64,000 nt of DNA from Leptotrichia sp. oral taxon 212 (GTDB lineage Bacteria > Fusobacteriota > Fusobacteriia > Fusobacteriales > Leptotrichiaceae), in NCBI RefSeq assembly GCF_001274535.1, contig NZ_CP012410.1, positions 2,019,126-2,083,125 on the forward strand. The letters run 5' to 3'. The number at the start of each line of letters is the position of its first letter. Within the stretch, counting starts at the first letter, position 1. Under the pieces are notes generated by a model. The model worked only from the letters and a program-made list of their open reading frames with translations, made no database searches and was not told where the DNA came from. Of this stretch, positions 10,318 through 18,227 are shown piece after piece. The translations under genes were made by a program, and so were the position numbers.

Positions 10318-11685
10318 TTATTTAGATGAACTTTTAGAATATAAATCTTCAAGCAGTTCTTCATTACTTTTGTAACTTTTTATCAGTTCAATAAGTCTTT
10401 TCACTCCTTCGACTTCTGACATCTGATTCAGCTCTCTTCTAAGACGCCATATTTTTTCAAGCTTATCTCTGGAAATCAGCAGTTCTTCTCTTCTTGTTCC
10501 ACTCTTCAGTACATCCATTGCAGGGAATATTCTAAGCTGTTCCAATGCCCTGCTTAAAATAATTTCCATGTTTCCTGTCCCTTTGAATTCCTCAAAGATT
10601 ACATCATCCATCTTACTTCCTGTTTCAATAAGTGCCGTAGCAATTATAGTCAAACTTCCACCATTCTTTATATTTCTTGCCGCTCCTAAAAATCTCTTTG
10701 GATAATATAAGGCATTTGGATCTATTCCTCCTGAAATCAGTTTACCGCTTGAAGGAATTGTAATGTTATAGGATCTCGCAAGCCTCGTAAGACTGTCCAT
10801 TAAAATCAGTATATCCTTTCCACGTTCCACTTCCCTTTTTGCCATTTCAAGTACATTTTCTGTAACCTGAGTGTGAACATTAGGATTTTCATCAAATGTT
10901 GCGGCATAAACTTCCGCTTCCTTTACATTTTCCTTTATATCAGTAACTTCTTCAGGTCTTTCATCTATAAGCAGAATCCACACATCAATTTCAGGATTAT
11001 ACTTTATTATATCATTTGCCAGAGTTGACAGAAGTACTGTTTTCCCTGCTTTAGGGGGTGCAACAATAAGTCCTCTCTGCCCTTTTCCTATAGGTGAAAT
11101 CAGATCTATTATTCTTGAAGAAAGTTCTCCGCTTCCAAGATTTATCTTCTTATCAGGATACGAAGGTATCAGGTCGTCAAAAAATGGACGTTCCAGTGAC
11201 TTATCAGGTAAATCACCATTTACAAGCAAGACTTTTAATATACCGTAATTTCTTTCCGTTCCTATAGGAACCCTCAGTTCCCCAAATACTATATCTTCAT
11301 TTCTGAGAAAAAATCTCTTAATCTGAGATATCGAAACGTATACATCCGGCCCAATGGTTGTATTTCTAAGAAAGCCAAAGCTTCCTTCTCCCATTATGTC
11401 AAGTTTTCCATAACCATAAGTTTTCCCAATTTCCTTACCTTTTTCAATAAGCACTGCATTTACAAGATCATATTTTGTCATTACTGAAAAATTCGGTATG
11501 TTATATTCTTTTGCCATTTTTTTCAGATTTGTGACATTTGTATTCAATATTTCTTTTATAAGTTTTTCTTCATTCTGATGATTTTCATCAGAATATTTCT
11601 CGTTTTTTTCATATCTTTCAGTTTTTTCATATTCTTTTTCAGTTCTTTCAGAATTTTTTTCAAAAACTTTGTCATTTTTTTCCAC
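10318..11685 (-). CDS. rho: Transcription termination factor Rho
   Basis: 455 residues. A charged Lys/Glu-rich leader (1-40) precedes the Rho N-terminal helical domain (about 41-85), the cold-shock RNA-binding domain (about 90-160, YGKLDIMGEGSFGFLR) and the RecA-like ATPase. Walker A is APPKAGKT (209-216), Walker B lies around ILLIDERPEE, and the Q/R-loop region reads DSLTRLARSYN. Rho is a hexameric RNA helicase that ends transcription. The start is a GTG at 11685, five bases past the stop of the AT-hook ORF, with no clear Shine-Dalgarno sequence of its own. That ORF is joined to the rho frame by a -1 shift at an A7 run, so a longer Rho with an AT-hook N-terminal extension is possible. Confidence 0.95.
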   Translation of the reverse strand: MEKNDKVFEKNSERTEKEYEKTERYEKNEKYSDENHQNEEKLIKEILNTNVTNLKKMAKEYNIPNFSVMTKYDLVNAVLIEKGKEIGKTYGYGKLDIMGEGSFGFLRNTTIGPDVYVSISQIKRFFLRNEDIVFGELRVPIGTERNYGILKVLLVNGDLPDKSLERPFFDDLIPSYPDKKINLGSGELSSRIIDLISPIGKGQRGLIVAPPKAGKTVLLSTLANDIIKYNPEIDVWILLIDERPEEVTDIKENVKEAEVYAATFDENPNVHTQVTENVLEMAKREVERGKDILILMDSLTRLARSYNITIPSSGKLISGGIDPNALYYPKRFLGAARNIKNGGSLTIIATALIETGSKMDDVIFEEFKGTGNMEIILSRALEQLRIFPAMDVLKSGTRREELLISRDKLEKIWRLRRELNQMSEVEGVKRLIELIKSYKSNEELLEDLYSKSSSK

Positions 11686-11690
11686 TTTTT

Positions 11691-11939
11691 CTATTTTTTT
11701 ACTTCTTCTTTTATAATTTCCTCTCCCTTTTTATCTTTTTTTGCTATTTCCACTTCTTCCACTTTTTCCAAAGTTTTTAATTCTTTCTGCTTTTCAGTCT
11801 TCGGTTTTCTTCCTCTTTTTTTAACTTCCTTTACTTCTTCAGAAAAAGTTTCCTTTTTTATATTTTCTATTTCTTCAGTATTTCCCTCAGATTTTTTCTT
11901 TCTTCCACGTTTCTTCGCCTCTTTTATTTCCTCACTCAT
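11691..11939 (-). CDS. Lys/Glu-rich protein with two AT-hook-like motifs; possible detached N-terminus of Rho
   Basis: 82 residues, almost only Lys, Glu, Arg, Ile and Val. Two AT-hook-like cores, KKRGRKKK (about 9-16) and KKRGRKPK (about 40-47), alternate with acidic stretches. It begins directly against the miaB stop (TAA followed by ATG), with GAGGAAT inside the miaB end as ribosome binding site. The last codons read GTA AAA AAA TAG; the A7 run (11694-11700) is a canonical A AAA AAA heptamer in the right register, and a -1 shift would skip the TAG and enter the rho frame. Rho proteins of several phyla carry basic N-terminal insertions, so this is either an independent nucleic-acid-binding protein or the N-terminal part of Rho. 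Confidence 0.7.
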   Translation of the reverse strand: MSEEIKEAKKRGRKKKSEGNTEEIENIKKETFSEEVKEVKKRGRKPKTEKQKELKTLEKVEEVEIAKKDKKGEEIIKEEVKK

Positions 11940-13265
11940 TTATTCCTCCAATTCTCCGTATAGTGTCCATGTTTTTGCTTCGTATATTTTTGTATTTACA
12001 AATTTCCCTTTTAAATCTGTCCCGGGACTTTTAAATAACACAATTTTGTGTGTTGAAGTTCTTCCAGTCAGCATTTCAGGATTTTTTCTACTTGGACCTT
12101 CTACAAGTACTTTTACTGTTTTCCCTAGATATTTCTGGCTTTCCTCCTTTGCCTTATAATTCTGGAGCCGCATAAGCTGCTGCAGTCTTTCGCTTTTAAC
12201 CTGTTCATCCACCTGTTCTTCCATTGTTGCAGCCGGAGTACCGCTTCTCTTGGAATACATAAACATAAAAGCATTCTCAAAACCTACTTCATTTACTACA
12301 TCCATTGTATCCTGAAAATCCTCTTCTGTTTCTCCTGGAAATCCTACAATTATATCAGTTGTCAGACCTATATCGGGTATTTTTTCTTTTATTTTCTTTG
12401 CCAAAGTTATGAATTCTTCTTTTGTATAACCTCTGTTCATCGCATTCAATATTTTAGTCGAACCTGATTGAAGTGGTAAGTGTAACATTCTTGCTATTTT
12501 AGAATTGTCTGCTATTGCTTCTATTACTTCATCTGTGAAATCTTTAGGATGAGGTGAAACATATTTTATCCAGAAATCTCCTTCTATTTTGGCACTTTCT
12601 CTAAGCAATTTTGCAAAATTATCTGTATCATCTGCCAGATCACTGCCATACGAGTTGACATTCTGACCTAAAAATAGTATCTCCCTGTATCCTTTTTCTG
12701 TATATTTTTTTACATCCTTAACTATCTCATGTAACGGAACTGATCTTTCCATTCCCCTTACATAAGGTACTATACAGAAAGTACAATAATTATTACATCC
12801 ATAAGTTATTGAAATTGAAGCCACTATATCATCACCAAAATCTGCATCTACTCTTTGAGGCAGTTCATCTTCATCTTCAACCATAACTACATGTACATCT
12901 TCACCTTTTTCAATTCTTTCAATTATATCGGGTATTCTCCCTATATTCTGATTACCAAGTACTAAATCAACATAAGGAGTTTTCTTAATAAATTCATCTC
13001 TTACTTCCTGGGCAAGACAACCTGTTACTCCTATAATCATCTTTCCATTTTTTTCTTCCTTAAGTCTTTTAAGATCTCCCAGTTTCCCATATACTTTTAC
13101 AGCAGCTCCTTCCCTGACTGTACATGTATTCAGAAATACCAGATCGGAATCATCTATATCTTCTATTATCTCATAACCCATAGTCTGTAGAATCTGTTTC
13201 ATCTTGGCACTTTCATTTACGTTCATCTGACAGCCATAGGTTATAACTGTTGCTTTTTTACTCAC
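11940..13265 (-). CDS. miaB: tRNA-2-methylthio-N6-dimethylallyladenosine synthase MiaB
   Basis: 441 residues. The N-terminal methylthiotransferase domain has its cluster cysteines at 12, 48 and 83; the radical SAM motif CxxxCxxC is at C157, C161 and C164 (YGCNNYCTFC), followed by IVPYVRG; the C-terminus has a TRAM-like RNA-binding domain (about 375-440). It adds the methylthio group to i6A37 in tRNAs reading UNN codons, using two [4Fe-4S] clusters. It is first in an operon with the AT-hook ORF and rho. Confidence 0.93.
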   Translation of the reverse strand: MSKKATVITYGCQMNVNESAKMKQILQTMGYEIIEDIDDSDLVFLNTCTVREGAAVKVYGKLGDLKRLKEEKNGKMIIGVTGCLAQEVRDEFIKKTPYVDLVLGNQNIGRIPDIIERIEKGEDVHVVMVEDEDELPQRVDADFGDDIVASISITYGCNNYCTFCIVPYVRGMERSVPLHEIVKDVKKYTEKGYREILFLGQNVNSYGSDLADDTDNFAKLLRESAKIEGDFWIKYVSPHPKDFTDEVIEAIADNSKIARMLHLPLQSGSTKILNAMNRGYTKEEFITLAKKIKEKIPDIGLTTDIIVGFPGETEEDFQDTMDVVNEVGFENAFMFMYSKRSGTPAATMEEQVDEQVKSERLQQLMRLQNYKAKEESQKYLGKTVKVLVEGPSRKNPEMLTGRTSTHKIVLFKSPGTDLKGKFVNTKIYEAKTWTLYGELEE

Positions 13266-13336
13266 TTAATTTCTCCTTTTTCATATGTTACTTTTTTTTA
13301 CTTGTTGCATTATATCATAAATTCCTAAATATTAAA

Positions 13337-13363
13337 AGACTAGAGTTTCTATTCCTCTAGTCT
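13337..13363 (-). terminator. Hairpin downstream of the 13431-13799 gene
   Basis: AGACTAGAG (13337-13345) pairs perfectly with CTCTAGTCT (13355-13363) across a 9-nt loop; the minus strand then reads TTTTAATATTT. It separates the exported-protein gene from miaB. Confidence 0.55.
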
Positions 13364-13430
13364 ATAATATTTTACAGATATTCTTATTTGTATACACTTA
13401 TTTTTTACATATTAATTGTCACTCTAAAAA

Positions 13431-13799
13431 TTAATCTTCAAGTTGCAGAGTATCTACAGAAAGTTTATATTCAGGAATTCTATAGTTAAGTATTCTGTCA
13501 ACTGTTAATACACCGTTAGATACTTTTCCTGAAACAGTTAATGTAATTATATCGTCTTCTGTTACTCCATGACTCTGTCCTATTGCATTATAAACAAGAT
13601 CCAAAGTTCCTGAATTATCATTCAGCTGATATAATAAAGTTTTATCTTTAAAAACCAGGTTATTTTTCTTATAAGTAAATGTATTTGTAGACTTAATATA
13701 CTCACCTGTGTAAATTTTACTTATGTTCTTTGATTTTTTTGCTGAGTAGCTTACAAATGCCATTGTCATTATTAACAAAAATAATATCATTTTTTTCAT
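13431..13799 (-). CDS. Exported protein of unknown function
   Basis: 122 residues with a cleavable signal peptide (MKKMILFLLIMTMAFVSYSA). The mature part alternates short polar and hydrophobic strands (TFTYKKNNLVFKDKTLLY, GVLTVDRIL) and is probably a small beta-rich periplasmic protein. No cysteines, no metal-binding motif. The gene starts 17 nt after the RNase H stop, so the two are likely co-transcribed. I do not recognise a family. Confidence 0.7.
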   Translation of the reverse strand: MKKMILFLLIMTMAFVSYSAKKSKNISKIYTGEYIKSTNTFTYKKNNLVFKDKTLLYQLNDNSGTLDLVYNAIGQSHGVTEDDIITLTVSGKVSNGVLTVDRILNYRIPEYKLSVDTLQLED

Positions 13800-13816
13800 C
13801 TAAAAAACCTCCATTT

Positions 13817-14452
13817 TTATTTATGAAATCCTAAGTCGGCAGGATTTACATCTCCTGAAATTTTTTTTACTATTCCACCATTTTTTTCAAATTCTGTTCT
13901 CAACAAAGTCACTTTTTTTATTAGTTCCACCGTATCTTTTTCCAGTCCATCTGAATTATATCTTCCTCTGGACCAGTATTCTATAACAAGATTACTGTCT
14001 CCACAAATGACCTTTATGTTATTTTTTTTTGCATACTTCAGCGCCGCAAACAGTCCTGTAAGCTCTCCAAAATTATTTGTTCTTCCTTCAGAAAGCTTAT
14101 AGTTACCATAACTATTTATTTTTGAAGCTTCAAGTATTTCATATAGCAAGGAATTTCCGTCATAATCTGTAAGTCTTACTTCAACACCTTCACCTCTTCC
14201 AGTTCCAGCGTCAAAATAAATTCCGTTCCTGTCAAGCTCTAAAAATAAACTTTCATTTTTCTTTTCCTTTTTTTCATATTCTGCACCTGATTTGAGCCAT
14301 TTCTGAGCTTCCTTTTCACTCTTAAATGACATATATCTGGCTTTTTTTCCTTTCACCTTTTGTTGACATTCATTCCATGTGTAAAATATACCGCTTTCCT
14401 GACTGTCCAAAAGATAATAGGCATATATTTTGTTTTTTTTTGTTCCTGACAT
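13817..14452 (-). CDS. rnhA: Ribonuclease H with N-terminal viroplasmin-like RNA/DNA-hybrid-binding domain
   Basis: 211 residues. The first ~55 residues (YAYYLLDSQESGIFYTW, then ARYMSFKSEKEAQKWL) are the hybrid-binding/viroplasmin domain seen in eukaryotic-type and many Firmicutes RNases H1. The catalytic domain follows with acidic residues in YFDAGTG, NNFGELTGL, CGDSNLVI and a last Asp in NPADLGFHK. It removes RNA from RNA:DNA hybrids. It lies 20 nt after fabG on the same strand, probably in one operon. A broader name is RNase H family protein; the type I assignment rests on the acidic-residue pattern. Confidence 0.85.
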   Translation of the reverse strand: MSGTKKNKIYAYYLLDSQESGIFYTWNECQQKVKGKKARYMSFKSEKEAQKWLKSGAEYEKKEKKNESLFLELDRNGIYFDAGTGRGEGVEVRLTDYDGNSLLYEILEASKINSYGNYKLSEGRTNNFGELTGLFAALKYAKKNNIKVICGDSNLVIEYWSRGRYNSDGLEKDTVELIKKVTLLRTEFEKNGGIVKKISGDVNPADLGFHK

Positions 14453-14472
14453 AATTTTTTAAATTTATAAAA

Positions 14473-15183
14473 TTATAAATTTAATCCTCCGTCTACTCTT
14501 ATTACCTGACCTGTTATAAATTTAGACATATCGCTTGCAAGGAATAATGCTGCATCAGCCACATCTTCAGCATCTCCCATTTTTTTAAGCGGTGTATTTT
14601 CCAAAACTGATTCCACAAGTTTTTCAGGTAATACATGCGTCATATCAGTCTTAATAAATCCAGGAGCGATTGCATTAGATCTTAAATTCTTTTTTCCAAA
14701 TTCCTTTGCCCATGTTTTGGCCATCGCTATAACTCCACCTTTTGAAGCCGCATAGTTTGTCTGTCCTGCATTACCATCAACTCCTACAACAGAAGCCATG
14801 TTGATTACACTTGCTCCTTTACTTTTAAGCAGTAAGGAAATGAATCCCTGCATTACATTGTAGACACCTTTTAAATTTATATCAATTAACAGATCCCAGT
14901 CATCTTCCTTCATTCTCTGAAGCAAAGAATCTCTTGTAATCCCTGCATTGTTTACTAATATGTCAAGTCTTCCATATTGTTCCTTCACATTTGCAGCAAG
15001 TTCCTTAATATTTTCCCTGTCAGTTACATTCAGTTTTACATGTGTAACATTTTCATGAGTATAATCAGCATCCATTAAATCTCCAGAAATAACTGTAGCA
15101 CCGTTTTCAGCATACTTTAAAACTATTTCCTTACCAATTCCTCTTGCCCCACCTGTTACCAAAGCTATTTTTCCTTTTAACAT
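14473..15183 (-). CDS. fabG: 3-oxoacyl-ACP reductase FabG (SDR family)
   Basis: 236 residues with the classical short-chain dehydrogenase layout: TGGARGIG (10-17) for NADP binding, NNAG (78-81), Asn103, Ser131, Tyr144 and Lys148 as the catalytic tetrad, and the C-terminal IRVDGGLNL signature. FabG reduces 3-oxoacyl-ACP in fatty acid synthesis. No other fab genes are near, so assignment is by sequence type; another SDR substrate is possible. Confidence 0.88.
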   Translation of the reverse strand: MLKGKIALVTGGARGIGKEIVLKYAENGATVISGDLMDADYTHENVTHVKLNVTDRENIKELAANVKEQYGRLDILVNNAGITRDSLLQRMKEDDWDLLIDINLKGVYNVMQGFISLLLKSKGASVINMASVVGVDGNAGQTNYAASKGGVIAMAKTWAKEFGKKNLRSNAIAPGFIKTDMTHVLPEKLVESVLENTPLKKMGDAEDVADAALFLASDMSKFITGQVIRVDGGLNL

Positions 15184-15266
15184 CCTATCCGCCTTTCAAT
15201 AATTATTTTTATATCAATACTATTATAACAGATATAATTTTACTTCATTTCTTTCAAAATTTCAAA

Positions 15267-16340
15267 CTATTTTGAAACTTCCAGTTTTACTCTTGTAACA
15301 CCTCTACTTGTACTTGCTATCCTTGAAAATGCTGCTTTACTTAAGTCTATTATTCTTCCATTTGAATAAGGTCCCCTGTTGTTAATTCTCACTACAACCG
15401 ATTTACCATTATCCAGATTCGTAACTCTTACCCTTGTTCCAAAAGGCAATGTCCTATGTGCGGCAGTCAGACTGTTTTCATTAAATATTTCACCATTTGC
15501 AGTTTTCTTACCATGCCAGCTTCCACCATAGAACGAAGCCATTCCAGTCTGAAAATGTGTATATTGTGAACGTTCTTCAATTTCCTTTTCAAATGTTTCC
15601 GCTAGAGCTACATTCCTGGCCTTTACATCTTCATCTTTTATATCTTTACTGCTGTTTTCATACATTGTATGCAGGTTTGTAACCACAGTAGACTTTTGAT
15701 TTCCTGTTTCTGTTTTTACATTTTCATTTGGAGTATCTCTTGTCTCCTGCTTTACACCTGACACTGTATTGGTATTTTTTCTTCTTACAGTTTCAGTTCT
15801 ATTTCTTGCTGTCTCAGTCCTGCTATTTTTACTGACAGCAGTCTCAGTCTTACTACTACTTTTACTAGCAGCTGTTTTTGTTTCTTTTACAGTTTTTTTA
15901 TTTTCTACAGTTGAGTGAACTTTTTTTGTTGATGTCTTGGTAGCCGTACTTGTACTGTTCTTTTCTTTTGTTTCTTTTTTCGAACTCATACCTCCATGGC
16001 TTTTTTTACTTCCTGTTTCCTTCTTACTGTCTGAATTCGATTTACTGTCTGAACTTGATGTTTTTTTATCTTTTATACTGTTACTCTTAGAATTTTTACT
16101 ATTGACTGAACCTTTTTTCGATTCTGTTTTAGAGTCCGTACTCTTTGTATTTCCAGTATTTCTCTTATCCTTCGTTTCTTTTTTAGCATTCGCATTTGAA
16201 GTAGACTTTTTTGTTTCAGCTTTTGTTTCAACTTTCTTTTCAGCAGTCTTCTTCACTGTTTTTTTTACGTTTGAATTTGGTGCTGCGAATAAAGAAGCAG
16301 ATATTGTCAGTCCTATGCAAAAAAACAATGTTTTTTTCAT
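15267..16340 (-). CDS. rlpA: RlpA-like septal/peptidoglycan protein with Ser/Thr/Lys-rich linker
   Basis: About 357 residues from the ATG at 16340, chosen because GGAGG stands eight nt before it; an ATG five codons upstream has no such site. A signal peptide ([10 protein letters not shown]) is followed by about 180 residues of low-complexity Lys/Ser/Thr/Asn, then the double-psi beta-barrel domain ([47 protein letters not shown]). The barrel is the RlpA family, which includes peptidoglycan-lytic enzymes and septum-located lipoproteins. There is no lipobox and no SPOR domain, so the linker may serve as the wall- or DNA-interacting part. Lytic activity is not proven by the sequence. Confidence 0.85.
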   Translation of the reverse strand: MKKTLFFCIGLTISASLFAAPNSNVKKTVKKTAEKKVETKAETKKSTSNANAKKETKDKRNTGNTKSTDSKTESKKGSVNSKNSKSNSIKDKKTSSSDSKSNSDSKKETGSKKSHGGMSSKKETKEKNSTSTATKTSTKKVHSTVENKKTVKETKTAASKSSSKTETAVSKNSRTETARNRTETVRRKNTNTVSGVKQETRDTPNENVKTETGNQKSTVVTNLHTMYENSSKDIKDEDVKARNVALAETFEKEIEERSQYTHFQTGMASFYGGSWHGKKTANGEIFNENSLTAAHRTLPFGTRVRVTNLDNGKSVVVRINNRGPYSNGRIIDLSKAAFSRIASTSRGVTRVKLEVSK

Positions 16341-16411
16341 ATAAATATCCTCCATCCTTAAAATCTGTAATATTATATCACAAGTGTTTCACATGCACAC
16401 TTAGACTAAAC

Positions 16412-17263
16412 TTAGTTAACTGTTTCAGGCTGTTTTACGTGCTGGAATTTTGGACTATCCACAGTAAGAACCTCAAATATATATCCTTTAGCCTTATAAG
16501 CATCTATTATTTTTTGTAATGCTTCAACTGTCGTTGTTTTTGCATAGGCATCATGCATAAGAAGGTTTACTTCTCTTACATTACATACTCCATTTTTAAC
16601 AAGTTTTTCTACAGGAACTTTGTTTCCAGATGCATCTGTACTGTCACAGTTCCAATCCTGATAAACATAACCTTCCTTTGTAAGTCTATTTATAATTGCC
16701 TGTTTTATAGGTTTCGATACCCTTGTAGTACTTGATCCTCCAGGAAATCTTGTAACTTTAGGATCCACTCCTGTTTTTTCCTTAATAAGATCTCTCAATT
16801 TATATAAATCAGCAAAAAAAGCATCTACAGAAGCATACACCTGCTTATATTCATGAGAATATGTATGAATTCCAATGGCATGCCCCTCATCCACAATACG
16901 CTTATACAAATCAGGGTTCTGTCCTATAACAAAAAATGTTCCCTTTATATTATTTCTTTTTAATATATCCAGTATTCTTGGAGTATTGTTAGGTGTAGGT
17001 CCATCATCAAATGTAAGATATACAACCTTTACTCCTTTCTGTTCCCTTAACTGATTATATTCTTTTTTAAGTTTATTATTTTTTTCAGTTATATCTTTCA
17101 AAGATGCTTCCGTTTTCACTTTTTTATCTTTCAACTCTGTAATTTCCTTATTCAATGATCTTTTTTCCAAGACACCTTTTACTGCTCCATATATTGTAAA
17201 TCCTGAATATCCAAGTCCTGCAAGACTTAAAATTAATGCTATTCCACCTATAACTTTTTTCAT
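16412..17263 (-). CDS. Membrane-anchored polysaccharide deacetylase
   Basis: 283 residues: one N-terminal membrane segment (about 5-28), a coiled-coil stalk (about 33-75), then a NodB-homology domain. Motif 1 is TFDDGP (84-89), the zinc-binding His pair is H133 and H137 (HTYSH), and motif 3 is RFPGGSS (172-178). The family removes N-acetyl groups from peptidoglycan or other N-acetylated glycans and can confer lysozyme resistance; the substrate here is inferred from the membrane anchor and envelope-gene neighbours. The order of motifs is complete, so it should be active. Confidence 0.88.
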   Translation of the reverse strand: MKKVIGGIALILSLAGLGYSGFTIYGAVKGVLEKRSLNKEITELKDKKVKTEASLKDITEKNNKLKKEYNQLREQKGVKVVYLTFDDGPTPNNTPRILDILKRNNIKGTFFVIGQNPDLYKRIVDEGHAIGIHTYSHEYKQVYASVDAFFADLYKLRDLIKEKTGVDPKVTRFPGGSSTTRVSKPIKQAIINRLTKEGYVYQDWNCDSTDASGNKVPVEKLVKNGVCNVREVNLLMHDAYAKTTTVEALQKIIDAYKAKGYIFEVLTVDSPKFQHVKQPETVN

Positions 17264-17373
17264 TATTTCAGTTCCTCTCTATAATTATTTTCAGTATTTT
17301 TTGTATAATTCTTTTAACTGTTCACATATCTGATAAATAAATCTTCTATTTCCTATCAGCACCTAATAAATTT

Positions 17374-17655
17374 TTATTTTTTATTCTTATTTAATTTTTC
17401 CATTATGTCATTATAGCTCTTTTTAACTTCAGACTCTCTTTTTTCAATGTGACTCACTTCTGAAGAAAGTCCATCCTTTTCGATTTTCAGCTCCTTCACT
17501 TCTCCTGCTAATTTTTTATTTATATCTTCCAAATGATATTTTGAAAGTGCAGTAAGTCCTGCAGCCAATATAAACAAAAATATTATCACTTTAGCCGATT
17601 TTGACATCTTCTTATCTTCATAGTGACTATGATAATGGTTTTTATGATTTGACAT
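17374..17655 (-). CDS. Small bitopic protein with His-rich N-terminus and coiled coil
   Basis: 93 residues from the ATG at 17655 (AGGAGG seven nt upstream; a further-upstream ATG lacks a site). It has a His/Tyr-rich cytoplasmic start (MSNHKNHYHSHY), one membrane helix (AKVIIFLFILAAGLTALS) and a C-terminal coiled coil of about 45 residues (LAGEVKELKIEKDGLSSEV). The topology resembles FtsL/DivIC-type septum proteins, and it lies just upstream of the deacetylase gene, but there is no diagnostic motif. The His-rich segment could bind metal. Confidence 0.65.
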   Translation of the reverse strand: MSNHKNHYHSHYEDKKMSKSAKVIIFLFILAAGLTALSKYHLEDINKKLAGEVKELKIEKDGLSSEVSHIEKRESEVKKSYNDIMEKLNKNKK

Positions 17656-17726
17656 TTGTATCCTCCTATATTCAATTTTAATAATTTTTCTTTTCAAATG
17701 CAAGTCTATATTCAAGATTTTATAAT

Positions 17727-17798
17727 AAAATAAAGACCTCTTAAAAAAGAGGTCTTATAAAAGGGGGGGTTAATTGAGGTTTCAGATCTTTTTGATCT
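17727..17798 (-). ncRNA. Candidate small RNA with C7 loop and strong terminator
   Basis: On the minus strand a TATAAT (17810-17805) is followed by a short hairpin (TTCAGATC/GATCTGAA, 17801-17781), an unpaired stretch with seven C residues (17769-17763), and a perfect 10-bp hairpin AAGACCTCTT/AAGAGGTCTT (17756-17733, 4-nt loop) ending in a U-rich run. Promoter, hairpin, C-rich single strand and terminator form a compact ~72-nt unit. A C-rich loop can pair with Shine-Dalgarno sequences. The -35 region is poor. It could instead be an attenuator in the leader of the 17374-17655 gene. No similarity to a known RNA is claimed. Confidence 0.4.
17733..17756 (-). terminator. Strong intrinsic terminator upstream of the 17374-17655 gene
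   Basis: Perfect 10-bp stem AAGACCTCTT (17733-17742) and AAGAGGTCTT (17747-17756), 4-nt loop, followed on the minus strand by TATTTTATTATA. It ends either the candidate sRNA or an attenuated leader. The rest of 17830-18160 is AT-rich without a gene I can support. Confidence 0.65.
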
Positions 17799-18163
17799 GA
17801 ATTTATTATACACTATATAAGTTAAATCTCGATTAACATTTCGTTGTTTTTATAATAAATCTTTTTTATAGACAAGATTTTACATTATTTTTATTTTCTG
17901 TCTTATATAGTATATAATAATTTTCATAAAATTTAAAGTCTTATTTCGTAGTTTTATATTTGTATTACTATTTTACTAGCATAGAAGGTGCTCTGTTTTT
18001 GATTATGGTAAAAATTAATTTTATATTCTGAAAGATTTTCCATAAAGCAATCAAAGACTTTATCCAACTTTCCAGTAAAAAATAAAAATAAAAGAAATTA
18101 GGCTCTTCAAATTTATGGCAAATTATTATATAATATAAAATAAATTATAAGGAAAGGAGACAT

Positions 18164-18193
18164 ATGTTTTATTTGGTAAAACTATTTCCCTAA
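18164..18193 (+). CDS. Possible leader peptide before argS
   Basis: A nine-codon ORF (MFYLVKLFP) with a better Shine-Dalgarno sequence (AAAGGAGA, 18153-18160) than argS itself. It lies inside an inverted repeat, ATATGTTTT (18162-18170) and AAAACATAT (18209-18217), whose right arm ends just before the argS ribosome binding site. It has no Arg codon, so a classical arginine attenuator is unlikely; translation coupling or chance is possible. Confidence 0.3.
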   Translation: MFYLVKLFP

Positions 18194-18227
18194 AAAATTA
18201 TCAAATTCAAAACATATAACTGGAAAG

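Noticed and set aside
11578-12159. 193-codon plus-strand ORF opposite rho and miaB
   Set aside because: Phe/Ser-rich complement of the Lys/Glu-rich minus genes; no ribosome site.
17990-18160. T-box leader upstream of argS
   Set aside because: No T-box consensus (AGGGTGG-type) or antiterminator; only AT-rich sequence and the short leader ORF.
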